Below are positions 22,554 through 33,800 of a DNA stretch of 64,000 bases, one piece after another. Below the pieces are notes generated by a model. The model worked only from the letters and a program-made list of their open reading frames with translations. It was not told the DNA's origin and did no database searches. Made by a program: the position numbers and the translations under genes. Position 1 is the first letter of the stretch. Each line of letters begins with the position of its first letter. The DNA is from Arthonia radiata (Eukaryota; Ascomycota; Arthoniomycetes; Arthoniales; Arthoniaceae), in contig PSQN01000012.1 in NCBI GenBank assembly GCA_002989075.1, positions 372,001-436,000 on the forward strand, in the 5' to 3' direction.

Positions 22554-24479
22554 ATGTCTTCCAACGCAAATGACCAGCCGCCTCTGCCGAACGTCAAACA
22601 CCATCATACTACCCACGTACAGTACGCTCCACGCCGCTGAATCACAGGACCATCTACCGAAGTTGCTGATGATAGACCTCAGTAACGCGCGCCATCAGCC
22701 AGACCTCTCCTCCGATTACGACACCTCTTTATCCCTCAAGGTCCGCAAGTTCCTACATACTTATGGCCTGACGCCGCCGGTCGTAGAAGACTTCGACACT
22801 CAAATCAAAAGATGTATGAATACATGAACAAGCGGATATATCTCGCACATAGTTTGACCGCACGACAGGTCTCCATATCCTCCACCTCAAGTCAACGCCT
22901 TTAGAAAAGTTCCAATACCTCACCTGGCTCAAAGCGACCAACGTCCACCTCTTCTACCGTCTGCTCGCCGGCAACGTCAAAGTACATCCCCACCCTCCAC
23001 CACCACACTTCACCGACTGACTAAGATCCACAGGTAATCACCCCCCTCATCTACACCCCCACCGTCGGCGAAGCCTGCATAAAATGGTCTGAAATCTACA
23101 CCCAACCAGAAGGCCTCTACCTCTCCTACGCCGACAAAGGCCACCTCCACTCCGTCATCGACAACTGGCCCAAGCACGTCGAAATCACCGTCGTCACCGA
23201 TGGCTCCCGCATCCTCGGCCTGGGCGACCTCGGCATCAACGGCATGGGCATCCCCGTCGGCAAGCTCGCCCTCTACACCGCCTGCGCCGGCATCCGCCCA
23301 GACGCCACCCTCCCCCTCACCCTCGACCTCGGCACCAGCAACGAGAAGTTCCGAAACGACCCCCTGTACATGGGCAGTCGCCGCGACAAAGTCACCGCGG
23401 ACGAGGAGCGCGAGTTCCTCGACGAGATGATGGCCGCCCTCACGGAGAAGTGGCCGGGCATCGTCATCCAGTTCGAGGACTTCAAGAACCCCTTCCCGGC
23501 GCTCGAGCGCTACCAGCACACCTACACCATGTTCAACGACGACGTGCAGGGCACCGGCGCCGTCATCCTCGGTGGCTTCATCAACGCCGTGAAATCCACC
23601 GGCATCAAGCCCGAGGACCAGCGCGCTGTCTTCCTCGGCGCGGGATCCGCTGGCGTGGGCGTAGCGAAACAACTCGCTGTGTACTTCATGAAAGAAGGCG
23701 GGTTATCAGAGGACCAAGCGAAGAAAATCTTCTACCTCTTCGACTCCAAGGGCATGGTGACCACGGACCGCGGCGACAAGCTCGCGGACCACAAAGTGTA
23801 CTTCGCGCGCGACGATAACAAAGGCAAGCAAGTGCAGACGCTTGAAGAAGGCATCGAGTACGTGAAGCCCACGATCCTGATGGGCCTCTCCACGATCGGC
23901 GGCGCGTTCACCTTCAAGATCCTGAAGCGCATGGGCGAGCTCAACGACAAGCCTGTTATCTTCCCCCTGTCGAACCCGAGTGACAACAGCGAATGCAACT
24001 TCGAGGACGCGGTCAAGGCGACTGACGGCCGTTGTTTGTTTGCGTCGGGCTCGCCGTTCCCGGATCTCGAGTGGAAGGGCAAGAAACTCACGCCGGGGCA
24101 GGGGAACAACATGTACGTGTTCCCTGGCATTGGGCTTGGCGCGATTCTGTCGAAGGCGGTGAACGTAACAGACGATATGATCTACGCGAGCGGCTACGGA
24201 TTGAGTCAGAGCCTGAACGATGAAGAGACGAAAGCGGAGTGGTTGTACCCCGAGGTGAGCAGGATTCGCGAGGTGAGCGTGCGGGTGACCAGACATGTGA
24301 TCCGCGCCGCGCAGAAGGAGAACGTGGACCGCGAGATGAGTCTGCGGAATCTGAACGATCAGGATATGGAGGATTATATTCGAGAAAGAATGTATGATCC
24401 GGCTCAGGAGCGGGATCTCGTGCACAAAGAGCTGGACGAGATGATGGGGAGCGAGGAGAAGGTGAATGGGAAGTTGTGA
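22554..24479 (+). CDS. malic enzyme, NAD(P)-dependent
   Basis: Four exons: 22554..22616, 22699..22813, 22869..22981 and 23034..24479, giving 578 residues with consistent phases. The enzyme oxidatively decarboxylates malate to pyruvate, producing reduced cofactor. The N-terminal malic domain carries YTPTVGEAC (catalytic Tyr about 104), LGLGDLGINGMGIPVGKLAL (catalytic Lys about 174) and the metal ligands in QFEDF (Glu245, Asp246) and FNDDVQGTGAV (Asp267). The cofactor-binding domain has the Rossmann motif GAGSAGVG at about 299-306, then FPLSNPSDNSECN and YVFPGIGLGAI. There is no obvious mitochondrial presequence, which suggests the cytosolic, NADPH-supplying type, but cofactor preference cannot be read safely. 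The first exon junction is the least certain part, because another acceptor upstream would need a 31-nt intron. Confidence 0.9.
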
Positions 24480-24899
24480 GGCAGTGTAAGGGAGGGAGAC
24501 AGACAATTGGTCCATTGAAGGGTTGATTAGGCAAAAGCTTTGCAACAGAGTATAGATTTCCTGGAGGAAGCTTGTATGGGAAGATTACGGCCTTTGCTGC
24601 TGTTTGGCATACAGGAGTATTAGATTCTCACCACGCCCAGACGGGACTGAATAGAGGCAACTCGACAGTTTTACAGCGAATGAGATATTCGGGTCGTATG
24701 CGATTCAATGCCATTGCGGCGGGTATATACACATGCCATGCCATGTAATACTTTATCATGCAGTCTGTCATCACTCTCATAACGTCGTCATATCCTTCCC
24801 ATATCCCGTCCATAACCCGGGAAATATTCACATATTAGAATAGATCATTTCAGAGTTCTTTGTCTTTCATGCCACATGCTACGCTTCGTGAGGGCCCAA
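24480..24899. other. convergent 3' intergenic region
   Basis: The 3' flanks of malic enzyme (plus) and frq (minus) meet here. No gene was recognised. It is the place to look for overlapping 3' UTRs or frq antisense transcription. Confidence 0.45.
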
Positions 24900-27800
24900 T
24901 CAACTCGCCATACTTTCCCCCTCTTCAATCCTCTCGTCTTCGAAACCCTCATAAGCATCCACCTCCATCTCTTCCGGACTGGGAGTGTTATTTCCACTCC
25001 CCAGCTGCCCGCCACACGCCGCCGCGCTACTCCCCACGGGCATCTCCTCGGCCAGCCGCTCCGCCATCTCCGCGTCGTACTCGCGCTCCCGCTCTCTGAT
25101 AACCTCGGGGTCGGCTTGTCGCGCGGATGCCAGGAGGTCAAAGCTGGGACTGCGACTGCGTCGTTCTGAGGGTGTTGTGGCAGGGCGGCCTCGGGCGGAC
25201 TTGGAGGTGACGGCGGGGCGGCCCATACGGGCGTCAGGGAGGCTGTTGATGCGCTCTCTCGATTTCTGAGCTGCGTCCGCAGACGGCTCGGAGAAGTTGT
25301 TTGAGGACATTGAGGAGGCGGAATCGTCGACATATTCTTCCTCGGCGTCTTGCAGATCGGCGGCAGCGTCTTCTGCGTCCTCGCCGGATTCCGTAGGCTC
25401 TTCGGACGCCATGGTGGAATCAACGATCAGATGGTCGTGTTCGGACGACGGCGTCTTCGCGGTATACTCGTAGCTTGCATCCTCTTTCTCTTCGTCCTCT
25501 GAGCCGGACTCCGAGCCGTCGTCGCTGACGGCGAAGAGAGGTGGCGGTAGTGGAGATGGGTCGAGTAATTGAACCCTGACTAAAAGGATGTTCTCGGCGA
25601 CTGAGGTGTTTGGCTCGCGGTGAGAGCCGGTGACCTGCTCTTGAAGCTTTGACAGTTTGCGGCGCTTGAGCGGCGGTGTGTTCTCCTGCTCAACTTCGCG
25701 CGTCACATAGAGAACAAAGTTGTCAGTGGGATAGACGCAGCCGATGCCGGAAGCTTCGAATGGGATTGGGTGACTCGGCCCCAGGAACGCCTTCCGGTGT
25801 GCATCAGATTGAACGCCATCGTGGATACTGTTAGCATCGGCGTTAACGTCGAGAGAAGCGTGCGACGTAGTATCTTCAATGGAATCCGTGGCGGATTCGT
25901 AGGCTGCACTCTCCCGAGAAAGACCTGGGAAATGCTGTCCAAGCGAACGCATTCGCCGCACGTTGTAGCTCGATCTTAGCTGAACAGGCTTCGCTCGATC
26001 ACCGCTCAAGTCTGTGAAGAACTTCTCTTGCTTGTAGAAGATGATCGGCCCATCTTCTTTTTGTGTTCGCGTTGGTGGGTGTGACCTAAGGTTTGCAGAT
26101 TTGCTCCAAGCAGAAGATGCATAGGTTGGAGGGTCTTCGGCAGCAGCGCATGACGGTTGGGACATATAGTCCAGCATTTCTGTGTCATCAACGACCTCGC
26201 TAGCTCCAGGCTGCGACTGGTAAGGCGGGATGTGGCGAGATCTACCGCTACTTCCATCAGCAGTGGACCCTCTCCCCATGGAGGGTCCCAACGACCGCAT
26301 CGATACACTGGCCTGCGCACCCGCGTGACGCATTCGCTTACGACCGTGGCCACTGATGCTCGTATTAGCGGAGATGGCTGATATATCCTCCAAACTGTCA
26401 CTCTTCAAAGGTTTCAGCAGCGGCTGAGTCCGCCATCGAAGCTTGCGGCCATCGGTCGAGAGCTCGAACTTTGAGCTATAGTCGTTGATGGCATCTTTGA
26501 CGAGCTTCGAAGTGACGTTCAGTGTATGTAGCTGTGCCATATTCATGACGAGATTCAAGTAAAGCCAGTCGGATTCCGCGTTGGTAACCTTGGAATCGCT
26601 GTCTTCGGGCTTCGAAAACCCCAGATGCCTCAGGTACTCGACATTCTCACATGGGTCCTGGGCACGGTGAGGGTCGAGATCCAGAGGCCTTGTAGGTCTC
26701 TGTTCAATAGGTTCGTGCTCCTCAGGTATGGACTTGGTGACACGGGCATCAGCGTCCGTTGGCACATAGGTGCGACATCTGGAGGTTCTAGACTCAAGAG
26801 AATCGTCAGCGTCCTTGGTCATGATCGGCGCTTCACGCTTCCCTTCAGCCGCAGCGCGTTGACCTTGAGCCTCGATGGCGGATCTGTCATCACGTGCCGC
26901 TAACTGCGAAACTTCTTGCTGCTGAATAGGCTGCTGGTGTCCGTCGATAGCAGCACCTCGTCCCGAAAAAAGTTGCTCCAGCCGTGCCACGATCAGCTTC
27001 TTTCTGGTCGTCTCAGTCATCACCGCCGGAGACTGCCGTGGCATCAGGCCCTCCGGAATGTCGTGCAGATAAGACTGAATGCTGCGATCTCGTGCCTGTG
27101 ACGCGTCGACGGAACCATTGCTGAGACGGATTACGCCACTCGACGGTTTCTTCGGGTTGCGCTGAGACAAGGCCTGACTTGATGTTGCTAAGGAGTCGTA
27201 CCCAGAGTCGGCAAATCTGGTTGAGGTGTTCGATGATCGTGGCTTGGCGATGGTGGAAAGGCCCACAAGATTTGTGGTTTCTGACGTAGCGCCACTGATA
27301 TTGGTGTTGGACGGTTGCTCAATGCTGTGGACAAACGACTGTAAGGTCTTCTCGAGCTCGCGCTTCTTTGCAGCGGAAAGGCCGTGGAATTTGATTTCAA
27401 TAAGTTTTTCCGAGTCTAACTGCTGCTGCTTCTCCTCGTACTGCTTCAATTTGGCCTTCAGTGCCTTGTTTCGAACTGTGAGATCGTCGATGACGCTTCG
27501 ATATGCTTCCACGCTCTGCTCGTGCATGTGCTGCATCTGACCTCGAAAAGGCTGCATCAGTGAAGTAGGGAACGCGTTATACGGTAGGGACGGCGGTGCC
27601 TCGGAGCCATGTTGGAGTGGACCTGAAATATGGTCGGGCGCGCCGTCTTGCGATTCCAGTCAGCTTGAGGTGCAAGGAATGGAGCGACCTCAGGTGACTT
27701 ACGGCTTGCATGGAAGGCGTTGCTCTGCTGCGGATTGCTGTTCGTCTGGTCAAACCGTTGCTGTGCATTACTGCTCCCTACAGAGCGGCTTCTGTGCTTA

Positions 27801-28000
27801 TCACGACTGGAGGCCGCTGGAGCGGAGTCGTTGCGAGGCTCCGGTCGCCGCGCAAAATCGACGGCCGCTGGAATTGAATTTATGGCGTTGAGGGGCGGCT
27901 GACTTGAAGGCGACCGACGTGGTGATGATGCCGGCGGTGAAGTGCCTGGCGCGCGAAGATGAGAGCCCATTTGGTCTTGAAGGCGCTTGCGATCGGGCAT
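24900..28000 (-). CDS. frq: circadian clock protein FREQUENCY
   Basis: Two exons on the minus strand: 28000..27703 and 27646..24900. The 56-nt intron (GTAAGT donor, CTGAC branch, AAG acceptor) restores phase, giving 1014 residues, close to Neurospora FRQ (989). Hallmarks seen: the dimerising coiled coil from about residue 146 (EAYRSVIDDLTVRNKALKAK) followed by LIEIKFHGLSAAKKRELEKT; LMPRQSPAVMTETTRKK and LIVARLEQLFSGR (about 299-329); RPTRPLDLDPHR; WLYLNLVMNMAQLHTLNVTS (about 460); and FFTDLSGD (about 642), matching the FRH-interaction region. The C-terminus is acidic and Ser-rich. In Neurospora FRQ with FRH and CK1 inhibits the White Collar complex and is timed by phosphorylation and turnover. 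The leader holds several upstream ATGs. It shares a divergent promoter with coq9. Confidence 0.95.
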
Positions 28001-28795
28001 GCTGCCTCCAAATTATGCCTTATGACCCCGATTGCCCCATTGGATTCACGCGGAATAAATCTTGCTCTATGATGTCGAGGAACACGCCCACAGATGGCGC
28101 TCTAGCAGTCGAAAACGGAGAATGAGAGGCAGAGAGGCGCGTGTTCGCGGAGTGGTACTGTGCCGGCCTTTCGGGTGTGGTGACTGCGATGGAAGGGCTT
28201 GCACGAAAGTGGTTGATTCGAATAAGCTGCAGTATGAATATGAGGATCCAGAGCCTTGAAAGTGAACTCGGCCGCGCGAACAATCCTCCGAAAGGCTGAA
28301 CAATGGAGATGCGTGAGTAATGTGAGGAGCCAGGTGTTTGGCAGCAAAAATAGAGATACGATGCAATATCGGACTGAATGAGGGACTATGGCGGCTGTGT
28401 GAGTCGCATAATGCGGTCAAGGAGCCATGAGTAGGAAAAACATCTCCGAAGGCATCGAGAGTGAGCATTGTCGTGGTCGATGCCACGATAGGATGTAATT
28501 AGAGTAGGGAGCTACGTCGCTGGAATCGAAAGACGCGACATCGATCGGTACTCTTCCGTGGAGCTAAGATTGAGCCTCAACTGAGATGAGATATGTACAG
28601 AGCATTTCGCGATCATCAACATCTGTCTTTCTGCTCTTGCCTCGTTACCAATCGCTCCTTCCCTGCCTCGATTGTGGGTCGCACTTGCTCCTCTGGCTCA
28701 GCGTAACTGCTTGTTGCTTCACGTTGACATCATAATCAAAGCTCTAAAGGGTGAGCTAGAACAACATTCCTGACGGCTCATCGACAGCATCGGCG
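28001..28795. promoter_or_regulatory. divergent frq/coq9 promoter with frq upstream ORFs
   Basis: About 795 bp separate two head-to-head starts. On the frq strand, upstream ATGs occur at 28040 (six codons and stop, ending 28020, just 19 nt before the frq ATG), 28409 (seven codons), 28428, 28443, 28455 and 28468. The one at 28468 opens a frame of about 134 codons ending at 28067. Neurospora frq also has a leader with upstream ORFs, so translational control is plausible. TCGATCGG at 28541-28548 resembles the GATCGA-type core bound by the White Collar complex; this is suggestive only. Confidence 0.45.
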
Positions 28796-29608
28796 ATGCG
28801 CGCTTCCAGTCGCCTGGGCACATCAGTCTTGGGCAAGCGCAATCAATATGCCTCTTTACGATACCTGCTTGCGCCGAGAGTACGCGCACCATGTTCAATG
28901 AGCTTTCCGGGGTCCCAGTATCACTCTGCGTCCAGTCAAACTGCCGAGCAACTCCCATACTCTCCAGCCCAGCATGACTTGCTCGATGCTGCCATGCAAA
29001 GTGTACCAGCACATGGGTTCACGCAAAAGGCATTAGCAAAGGGTGCGCAAGATGCTGGCTATTTACCCACGTCCCTGGCCTTGCTACCTCGCGGAGTGTT
29101 CGAATTGGTCATGTTCCATCTCGTCACTCAACGAGTCGGTCTCAAGCAACGATTGCCATGGCAGGCAGAAGAAGATAGAGTCGGTGACTCGCCAAAGGAT
29201 TTAGATTCCAAAATTCGATATACTATGCTCACAAGGCTACGTGCGAACGCACCATTGATCGAACACTACACGAACGCGATCGCTCTGATGTCGCTCGCCC
29301 GCAACATTACCCCTTCACTCGCAGAGCTTGGCCGCTTGTCCGATGAGATCTTGTATCTTGCTGGGGATACGAGCGTCGACTCATCATGGTATCTCAGAAG
29401 AGGTGCCATCGCGGGGATCTACGCTGCCACGGAGACTTTCATGAGCCAGGATCAGAGCACCGAATTCAAAAATACGGAAAAGTTCTTGCATCGACGACTA
29501 GAGGATGTCAGGGTCTTGGGTCAGAGTGCTGCTGATGTTAGCCAATTCCTGGGTTTCGCCGGCATAAGCACGGTCAACATCTTGCGCAGCTGGAACATTA
29601 GAATCTAG
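28796..29608 (+). CDS. COQ9: ubiquinone biosynthesis protein COQ9
   Basis: A single exon of 270 residues. The N-terminus (MRASSRLGTSVLGKRNQYAS...) is basic and free of acidic residues, as expected for a mitochondrial targeting peptide. The body matches COQ9: the N-terminal helices around LLDAAMQSVPAHGFTQKAL and GVFELVMFHLVTQR, then the conserved C-terminal domain with ILYLAGDTSVDSSWYLRRGA and IAGIYAATETFMSQD. COQ9 is a lipid-binding protein of the TetR-like fold that works with COQ7 in the matrix-side CoQ synthesis complex. Length agrees with the family. It is transcribed divergently from frq, so a shared regulatory region is possible. Confidence 0.93.
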   Translation: MRASSRLGTSVLGKRNQYASLRYLLAPRVRAPCSMSFPGSQYHSASSQTAEQLPYSPAQHDLLDAAMQSVPAHGFTQKALAKGAQDAGYLPTSLALLPRGVFELVMFHLVTQRVGLKQRLPWQAEEDRVGDSPKDLDSKIRYTMLTRLRANAPLIEHYTNAIALMSLARNITPSLAELGRLSDEILYLAGDTSVDSSWYLRRGAIAGIYAATETFMSQDQSTEFKNTEKFLHRRLEDVRVLGQSAADVSQFLGFAGISTVNILRSWNIRI

Positions 29609-31212
29609 CACCGCATCCACGTTCATCGGTGAATTGCCATCTGAGATCGCGTATTCGCACTAGAACTATGCAGCATTCGGCTCGAAAGGCGCGTTGATTG
29701 GTCTTAAAGCATCAGAGCCAAGTTCGGAAATGTTGGGCGACGGATATAATGGATTCAAGTTCGCCAAGGATCGCCGATGCATGTTTCATCGCAGTGCATC
29801 AACGATGCTGCACGATGGAGTAGATGCTTGAAGCCTCAAGAGACAAGTGCGAGTGACGCCGTGCCTAAGGTGGACGCCGGACTTCGTCATCCAAATGTAC
29901 TGTTGGATAGACCGATTCGTTGCACTTTAATGTTCATTTGTTGAGCGATGTCGTGGCTGTTGTTGTGGCTGATGTCGTGGCTGATGTCGTGGCTGATAAT
30001 GGGGCGGAAATATCATGTGGACAGCGTGTCAGGATCACGTGGGAGCAAGAGATTCGTTGACTGTCTTGAAACTCCACAGAACGCACCCTGATTTGTTTCA
30101 AATACCAGCCCGTGTCTCGGAGGATTGACAGTATCTCATGAGATTCTCATGAGATTCGTTGGACCCTCACAATAGTGCATGTTTTGCTACTTGGAAGTCG
30201 AACTCCTGAGATGCTAGGCTAGATGCCAGATGTCGAGCGAATGGATAGAAGCATAGGAGCATTCAGGAAGGTCGTAGAGATGCCGAACAGCTGGGGGTAG
30301 GGGGGAGGCTGGCCTTTCTCGACATCATGGATTTGCTCGCTTTGAACGCAGCCATCTCATGAATTACGAGAATAGGCGACGACACAACGCACGTCCAGAG
30401 TCTACAGATGCAGCTTGCCTGAAGGTGTGACCAAGCTTACATCAGATACGGTCTTACTTACTGTCCCTTGCGGTCCGCGCCGGCCCCGTTCGTTTTAGGG
30501 TGCCATTTGCAGACATTATAAGCTGTGAGTAGCGTCACAGACTTGATTATGGTTGATATATCGGGAAGATAGCTCCGGCGGAGCTCTTAGACTTCGAACT
30601 CATTGCAACTAGATTGTTGCGAGATCGGACAATTGAGACGATGTGTCGTTTGCACGCATGTTGCTCGCTACCACGCGTAATGTACTGAGCCTCTCCAGCT
30701 GTCGCGCTGATCGCACCCAGTGAGTCTTACCAGCTGCACGTTTCAACATGGCGGCGAGGGACAGTGTTCACGCACGTCGAACAAACTACTTGCGAGCCGC
30801 TCCCAAATTCTCGGCGTGGAATAAATTAGTTTAGATACTCTGAAGTCGGACTGAGAACGATCGCGTATTCTCGACACGTAGTACACAGTGTGAAGTTCAT
30901 TTGAAGGTGGGCGTGTATCCAATGTATCGTAGTAAAATGAGACGCGGCAGACGCTCTGAAACAATGCCTCGCCTGTTGCCAAGCCAGCGCGTTGCCTACG
31001 GAAACCTGTCATTCTCGTCACTGCCAACAAACCCTTCTCTTCTCTGCTAGGCAATTCTTCAAACCTGCTCTTCCCTCGTCCTGCCGACCTTCTCTCCGTC
31101 CAAATTACGACATCAAAGCATCACTTTACTCTGAGACAATTCGTACAAAAGCGGCTCTGACCATAACACGAGCCACCGCGCCCCCTACTCTGACTGGCCG
31201 TTACCGATCGAC
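29609..31212. other. intergenic region with a 12-bp tandem repeat
   Basis: About 1.6 kb. It contains the 12-bp tandem repeat at 29947-29994 (separate entry) and, at about 30133-30154, two adjacent copies of the palindromic TCTCATGAGA. GATCACGTGGG lies near 30031. From about 31000 the plus strand is likely the leader of the App1-like gene. No gene is supported. Confidence 0.5.
29947..29994. repeat. 12-bp tandem repeat, unit GATGTCGTGGCT, four copies
   Basis: Four contiguous 12-bp units. Copies 1, 3 and 4 are identical and copy 2 (GTTGTTGTGGCT) differs at three positions. It sits about 340 bp downstream of the coq9 stop codon in non-coding DNA. Confidence 0.85.
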
Positions 31213-32823
31213 ATGCCTTCCCGGGCGTGCCTCTTCACCATCATTGCACTCGCCCTTGGAGCCCATGCCTCGCCCGAGCCCACAGCCGTCGGCAACACGC
31301 CCAAAGAACGCGATGCGGCTCCCGCGCCCGACGTTACCCTTTCCGTCGCTGAATTACCGCCAACGCGAACACGAGCAGTAAGGAGAAGGGACATCATCAG
31401 CGACGCGAAAAGCGACGTGGGCGGCGTGTTATCAAGTTTAGGAACAAATGTACCCAGCTACGTAGCCTCCGGCGTACCGCAGTTCTACGAGAACCTGCCC
31501 ACCGGCTCCGCCGTACAAAGCTCCCTCGGCATCAACGACGACGACCTGAAAGCGACGCCCACAAGCGTGCAGAACTTCCCGCCCTATGCCAACTGGACCG
31601 ACAAGGGCTGGAACGTGCGCTTCCACGGCAACATCTACCGTCAGCCCAACACCTCCGAAAAAGACCTCAACGACCGCGCCAACGACTTCCTCCTCGGCAC
31701 CTCCATCGAAGAGCTGCCCCCGTCGCAAGCCGCCCAAGCCCGCAACGTCACCGCCGAGATCTTCATCGTCCAAGATGGCAATGCCCCACCGCCCGTCTTC
31801 ACCCTCACGCCCGCACCCTCCACCGGCGGCGACGGCGAGCAAGGCGGTGGCGGCGCCGTCACCCCAGAAGGCGGCCGCCAAGTCGTCGCCTACCCCTTCG
31901 ACGTGACCGCCCAAGGCGACTACGACGACTTCGTGCCCATCGTCTCCGAGGGCCTCGCGCCCGGCAACACGACCAACACCCTCCAGCGCCTCAACGTCGT
32001 CACCAACGGCACCGACATCGGCAACGCCACCGCGTACCTCGTCCCCGACGAGGGCCTCACCATCATCAGCGATATCGACGACATCCTCCGCATCACCAAG
32101 ATCTGGATCCCCGAGGAGATCATCGCCAACACGTTCGCGCGCCCGTACGTCCCCTGGCTGAACATGCCAGACGTGTACCGCAACTGGTCTCAAAACCTTC
32201 AACTGGGCGATAAGCAAACGCACTTCCACTACCTCACCACCCTCCCCGAGCAGGTCACGCGCAACTACGAGGAATTCATCTTCGCGACCTACCCCGGCGG
32301 GTCGTTTGACACGCGGCCCCTGAACTTCAGCGACATCAGCGCCACCCTCTCGATCCGGAAATTCCTCCTCGACAAGATCTTCCAGACCTTTCCGCACCGG
32401 AAATTCATCCTCGTGGCCGATACCTCCAACTCCGACGTCATGAAAGCGTATCCACAGATGGTGACTGAGTACCCAGGCCAAGTCCAATGTATCTTTTTAC
32501 GGAACACGAGTGCCACGGACGACAGCCTGTACTTCCCGTACGACACGAGCGGGTTCAAGGACGTGAATCAGCAGCAGTACATGTTCTTCGTGCAGCCGGA
32601 CGACCTCATGGGCCTGGACATTGCGGGCGGAAATTGCGTGAATAACAGTATAATGCAGAATGTGAGTTTTGGGTATCAGGGGCTGCCGTTTGGGATCGAG
32701 ACGGGGGATGGGCAGAGTACCGCGGGGAAGAAGAGTGTGGCTGCCAGTTTGACGGGGAGTGGGAATTGGTGGGCGGCGTTGGTGAGCACGACGGCGGTGG
32801 CGGTGGCGTTTTCGTGGTTATGA
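31213..32823 (+). CDS. secreted App1-type phosphatidate phosphatase-like protein
   Basis: A single exon of 536 residues. The first 20 residues form a signal peptide ending around GAHAS. The extreme C-terminus is hydrophobic (WWAALVSTTAVAVAFSWL) after a Ser/Gly-rich stretch, which fits a GPI-anchor signal. The second half matches the App1 catalytic domain (Pfam APP1_cat, formerly DUF2183). Around residue 281, GLTIISDIDDILRITKIWIP holds the HAD-like active-site motif; WSQNLQLGDKQTHFHYLTT and FPHRKFILVADTSNSDVMK follow. Yeast App1 is a cytosolic phosphatidate phosphatase at actin patches; this protein belongs to a secreted branch. Many N-glycosylation sequons support export. The usual Thr of the DxDxT motif is Ile here, so activity is uncertain. 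Confidence 0.85.
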   Translation: MPSRACLFTIIALALGAHASPEPTAVGNTPKERDAAPAPDVTLSVAELPPTRTRAVRRRDIISDAKSDVGGVLSSLGTNVPSYVASGVPQFYENLPTGSAVQSSLGINDDDLKATPTSVQNFPPYANWTDKGWNVRFHGNIYRQPNTSEKDLNDRANDFLLGTSIEELPPSQAAQARNVTAEIFIVQDGNAPPPVFTLTPAPSTGGDGEQGGGGAVTPEGGRQVVAYPFDVTAQGDYDDFVPIVSEGLAPGNTTNTLQRLNVVTNGTDIGNATAYLVPDEGLTIISDIDDILRITKIWIPEEIIANTFARPYVPWLNMPDVYRNWSQNLQLGDKQTHFHYLTTLPEQVTRNYEEFIFATYPGGSFDTRPLNFSDISATLSIRKFLLDKIFQTFPHRKFILVADTSNSDVMKAYPQMVTEYPGQVQCIFLRNTSATDDSLYFPYDTSGFKDVNQQQYMFFVQPDDLMGLDIAGGNCVNNSIMQNVSFGYQGLPFGIETGDGQSTAGKKSVAASLTGSGNWWAALVSTTAVAVAFSWL

Positions 32824-33800
32824 GTGTGATAGATGCGTGGAGGGTTGGGTCAGGGAGCGAGGGTAATGTGGAATGGTTTGTTTGAGAGCGAGATCTAGAG
32901 AGGAGCGGGAAGGGTCGTTTCGCATTTACTGCATGACGAGCGTTGGTGTTGGATGGGCATGAAGCCGGGTAGAGGAGCATGACAGTTGCATGATGAGCGT
33001 TCGAGCATGTGTTGGTACCATGTAGATTTGCATTGCACATGTACACTGTAGCTTATTTGTACGCACTGGCATGAGCATGAGCGATGTTTACGCAATACAC
33101 ATTTTTGACCAGATCCTCCGTGCTCTGCTCTTTCTTGATGGTTGATGTCCGTGTAATTTCCTCCCAGGGTAAGTCAACAAACGTAGCGAGCACTGTCGTA
33201 TCCATGAGGCAGGCGATGTGAACGCGCTGCGCAATGCTCAAAGTCACAGACTTGTCGAGGACGGCCATGAGACGCCTGTGTACTACCAAACAGGATGAAG
33301 AGTTCGTCGCCTGAAATAGTAGATAAGCTTTCATATATTTGAGGGGTATCAATGCCAACGAAACGCTGTATGCAACAACCCAGACGCCTTGCTAATGCAT
33401 ACATCCATCTGCATCATTTCTTCTTTCCGCCATGCTCCTCCAGGTTATAATCAAGCGATAGCAGCGACTCCCACTGCGCTGGCTTGCGCTTCGAAGGCGA
33501 GGTACGCGTGCCATTACTCTGCGTCCGTGAAGGAGCTGGTCTCGCCTTAAGCGGCGACGTAGAGGTCGACCGAGGCTGTGATTGTTTGCTTGGTGACGGC
33601 CGTCTAGAAGATGTGGTCTGCGCTTGCGGCGTGGCCTCACCACTGCGTCCGAACCAATTCTTCGGTGGAGAGCCAAAGATGCCGAGGAAGCCTTTGGAAG
33701 GCGAGCTGGCATATTGCGATGCTTTTGTCTGCAATGAAATGGTCAGCAATGCTCAGTGACTAAAGGGGCTCTGAAGACCCTCGCACACCTTCCGCGCATC
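32824..33800. other. region downstream of atg11 with protein-like minus-strand frames
   Basis: The right part (33414-33749, minus) is a Pro/Ser/Lys-rich frame preceded by a good 3' splice site; it may be an alternative end of ATG11 (see that entry). A second minus-strand frame, about 33358-33053, reads RLMAVLDKSVTLSIAQRVHI and WEEITRTSTIKKEQSTEDLV; it has normal-looking codons but no ATG-led gene model or family. The leftmost part is the 3' flank of the App1-like gene. Confidence 0.3.

Noticed and set aside
23706-24545. 279-codon minus-strand frame (and 23010-23672, 220 codons)
   Set aside because: Both are antisense shadows of the malic enzyme exon, whose codon bias removes stops on the other strand.
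31438-32487. 349-codon minus-strand frame
   Set aside because: It is antisense to the App1-like gene. The high G+C at third positions of that gene keeps the opposite strand free of stops, and the translation is Val/Gly/Asp-rich without any domain.
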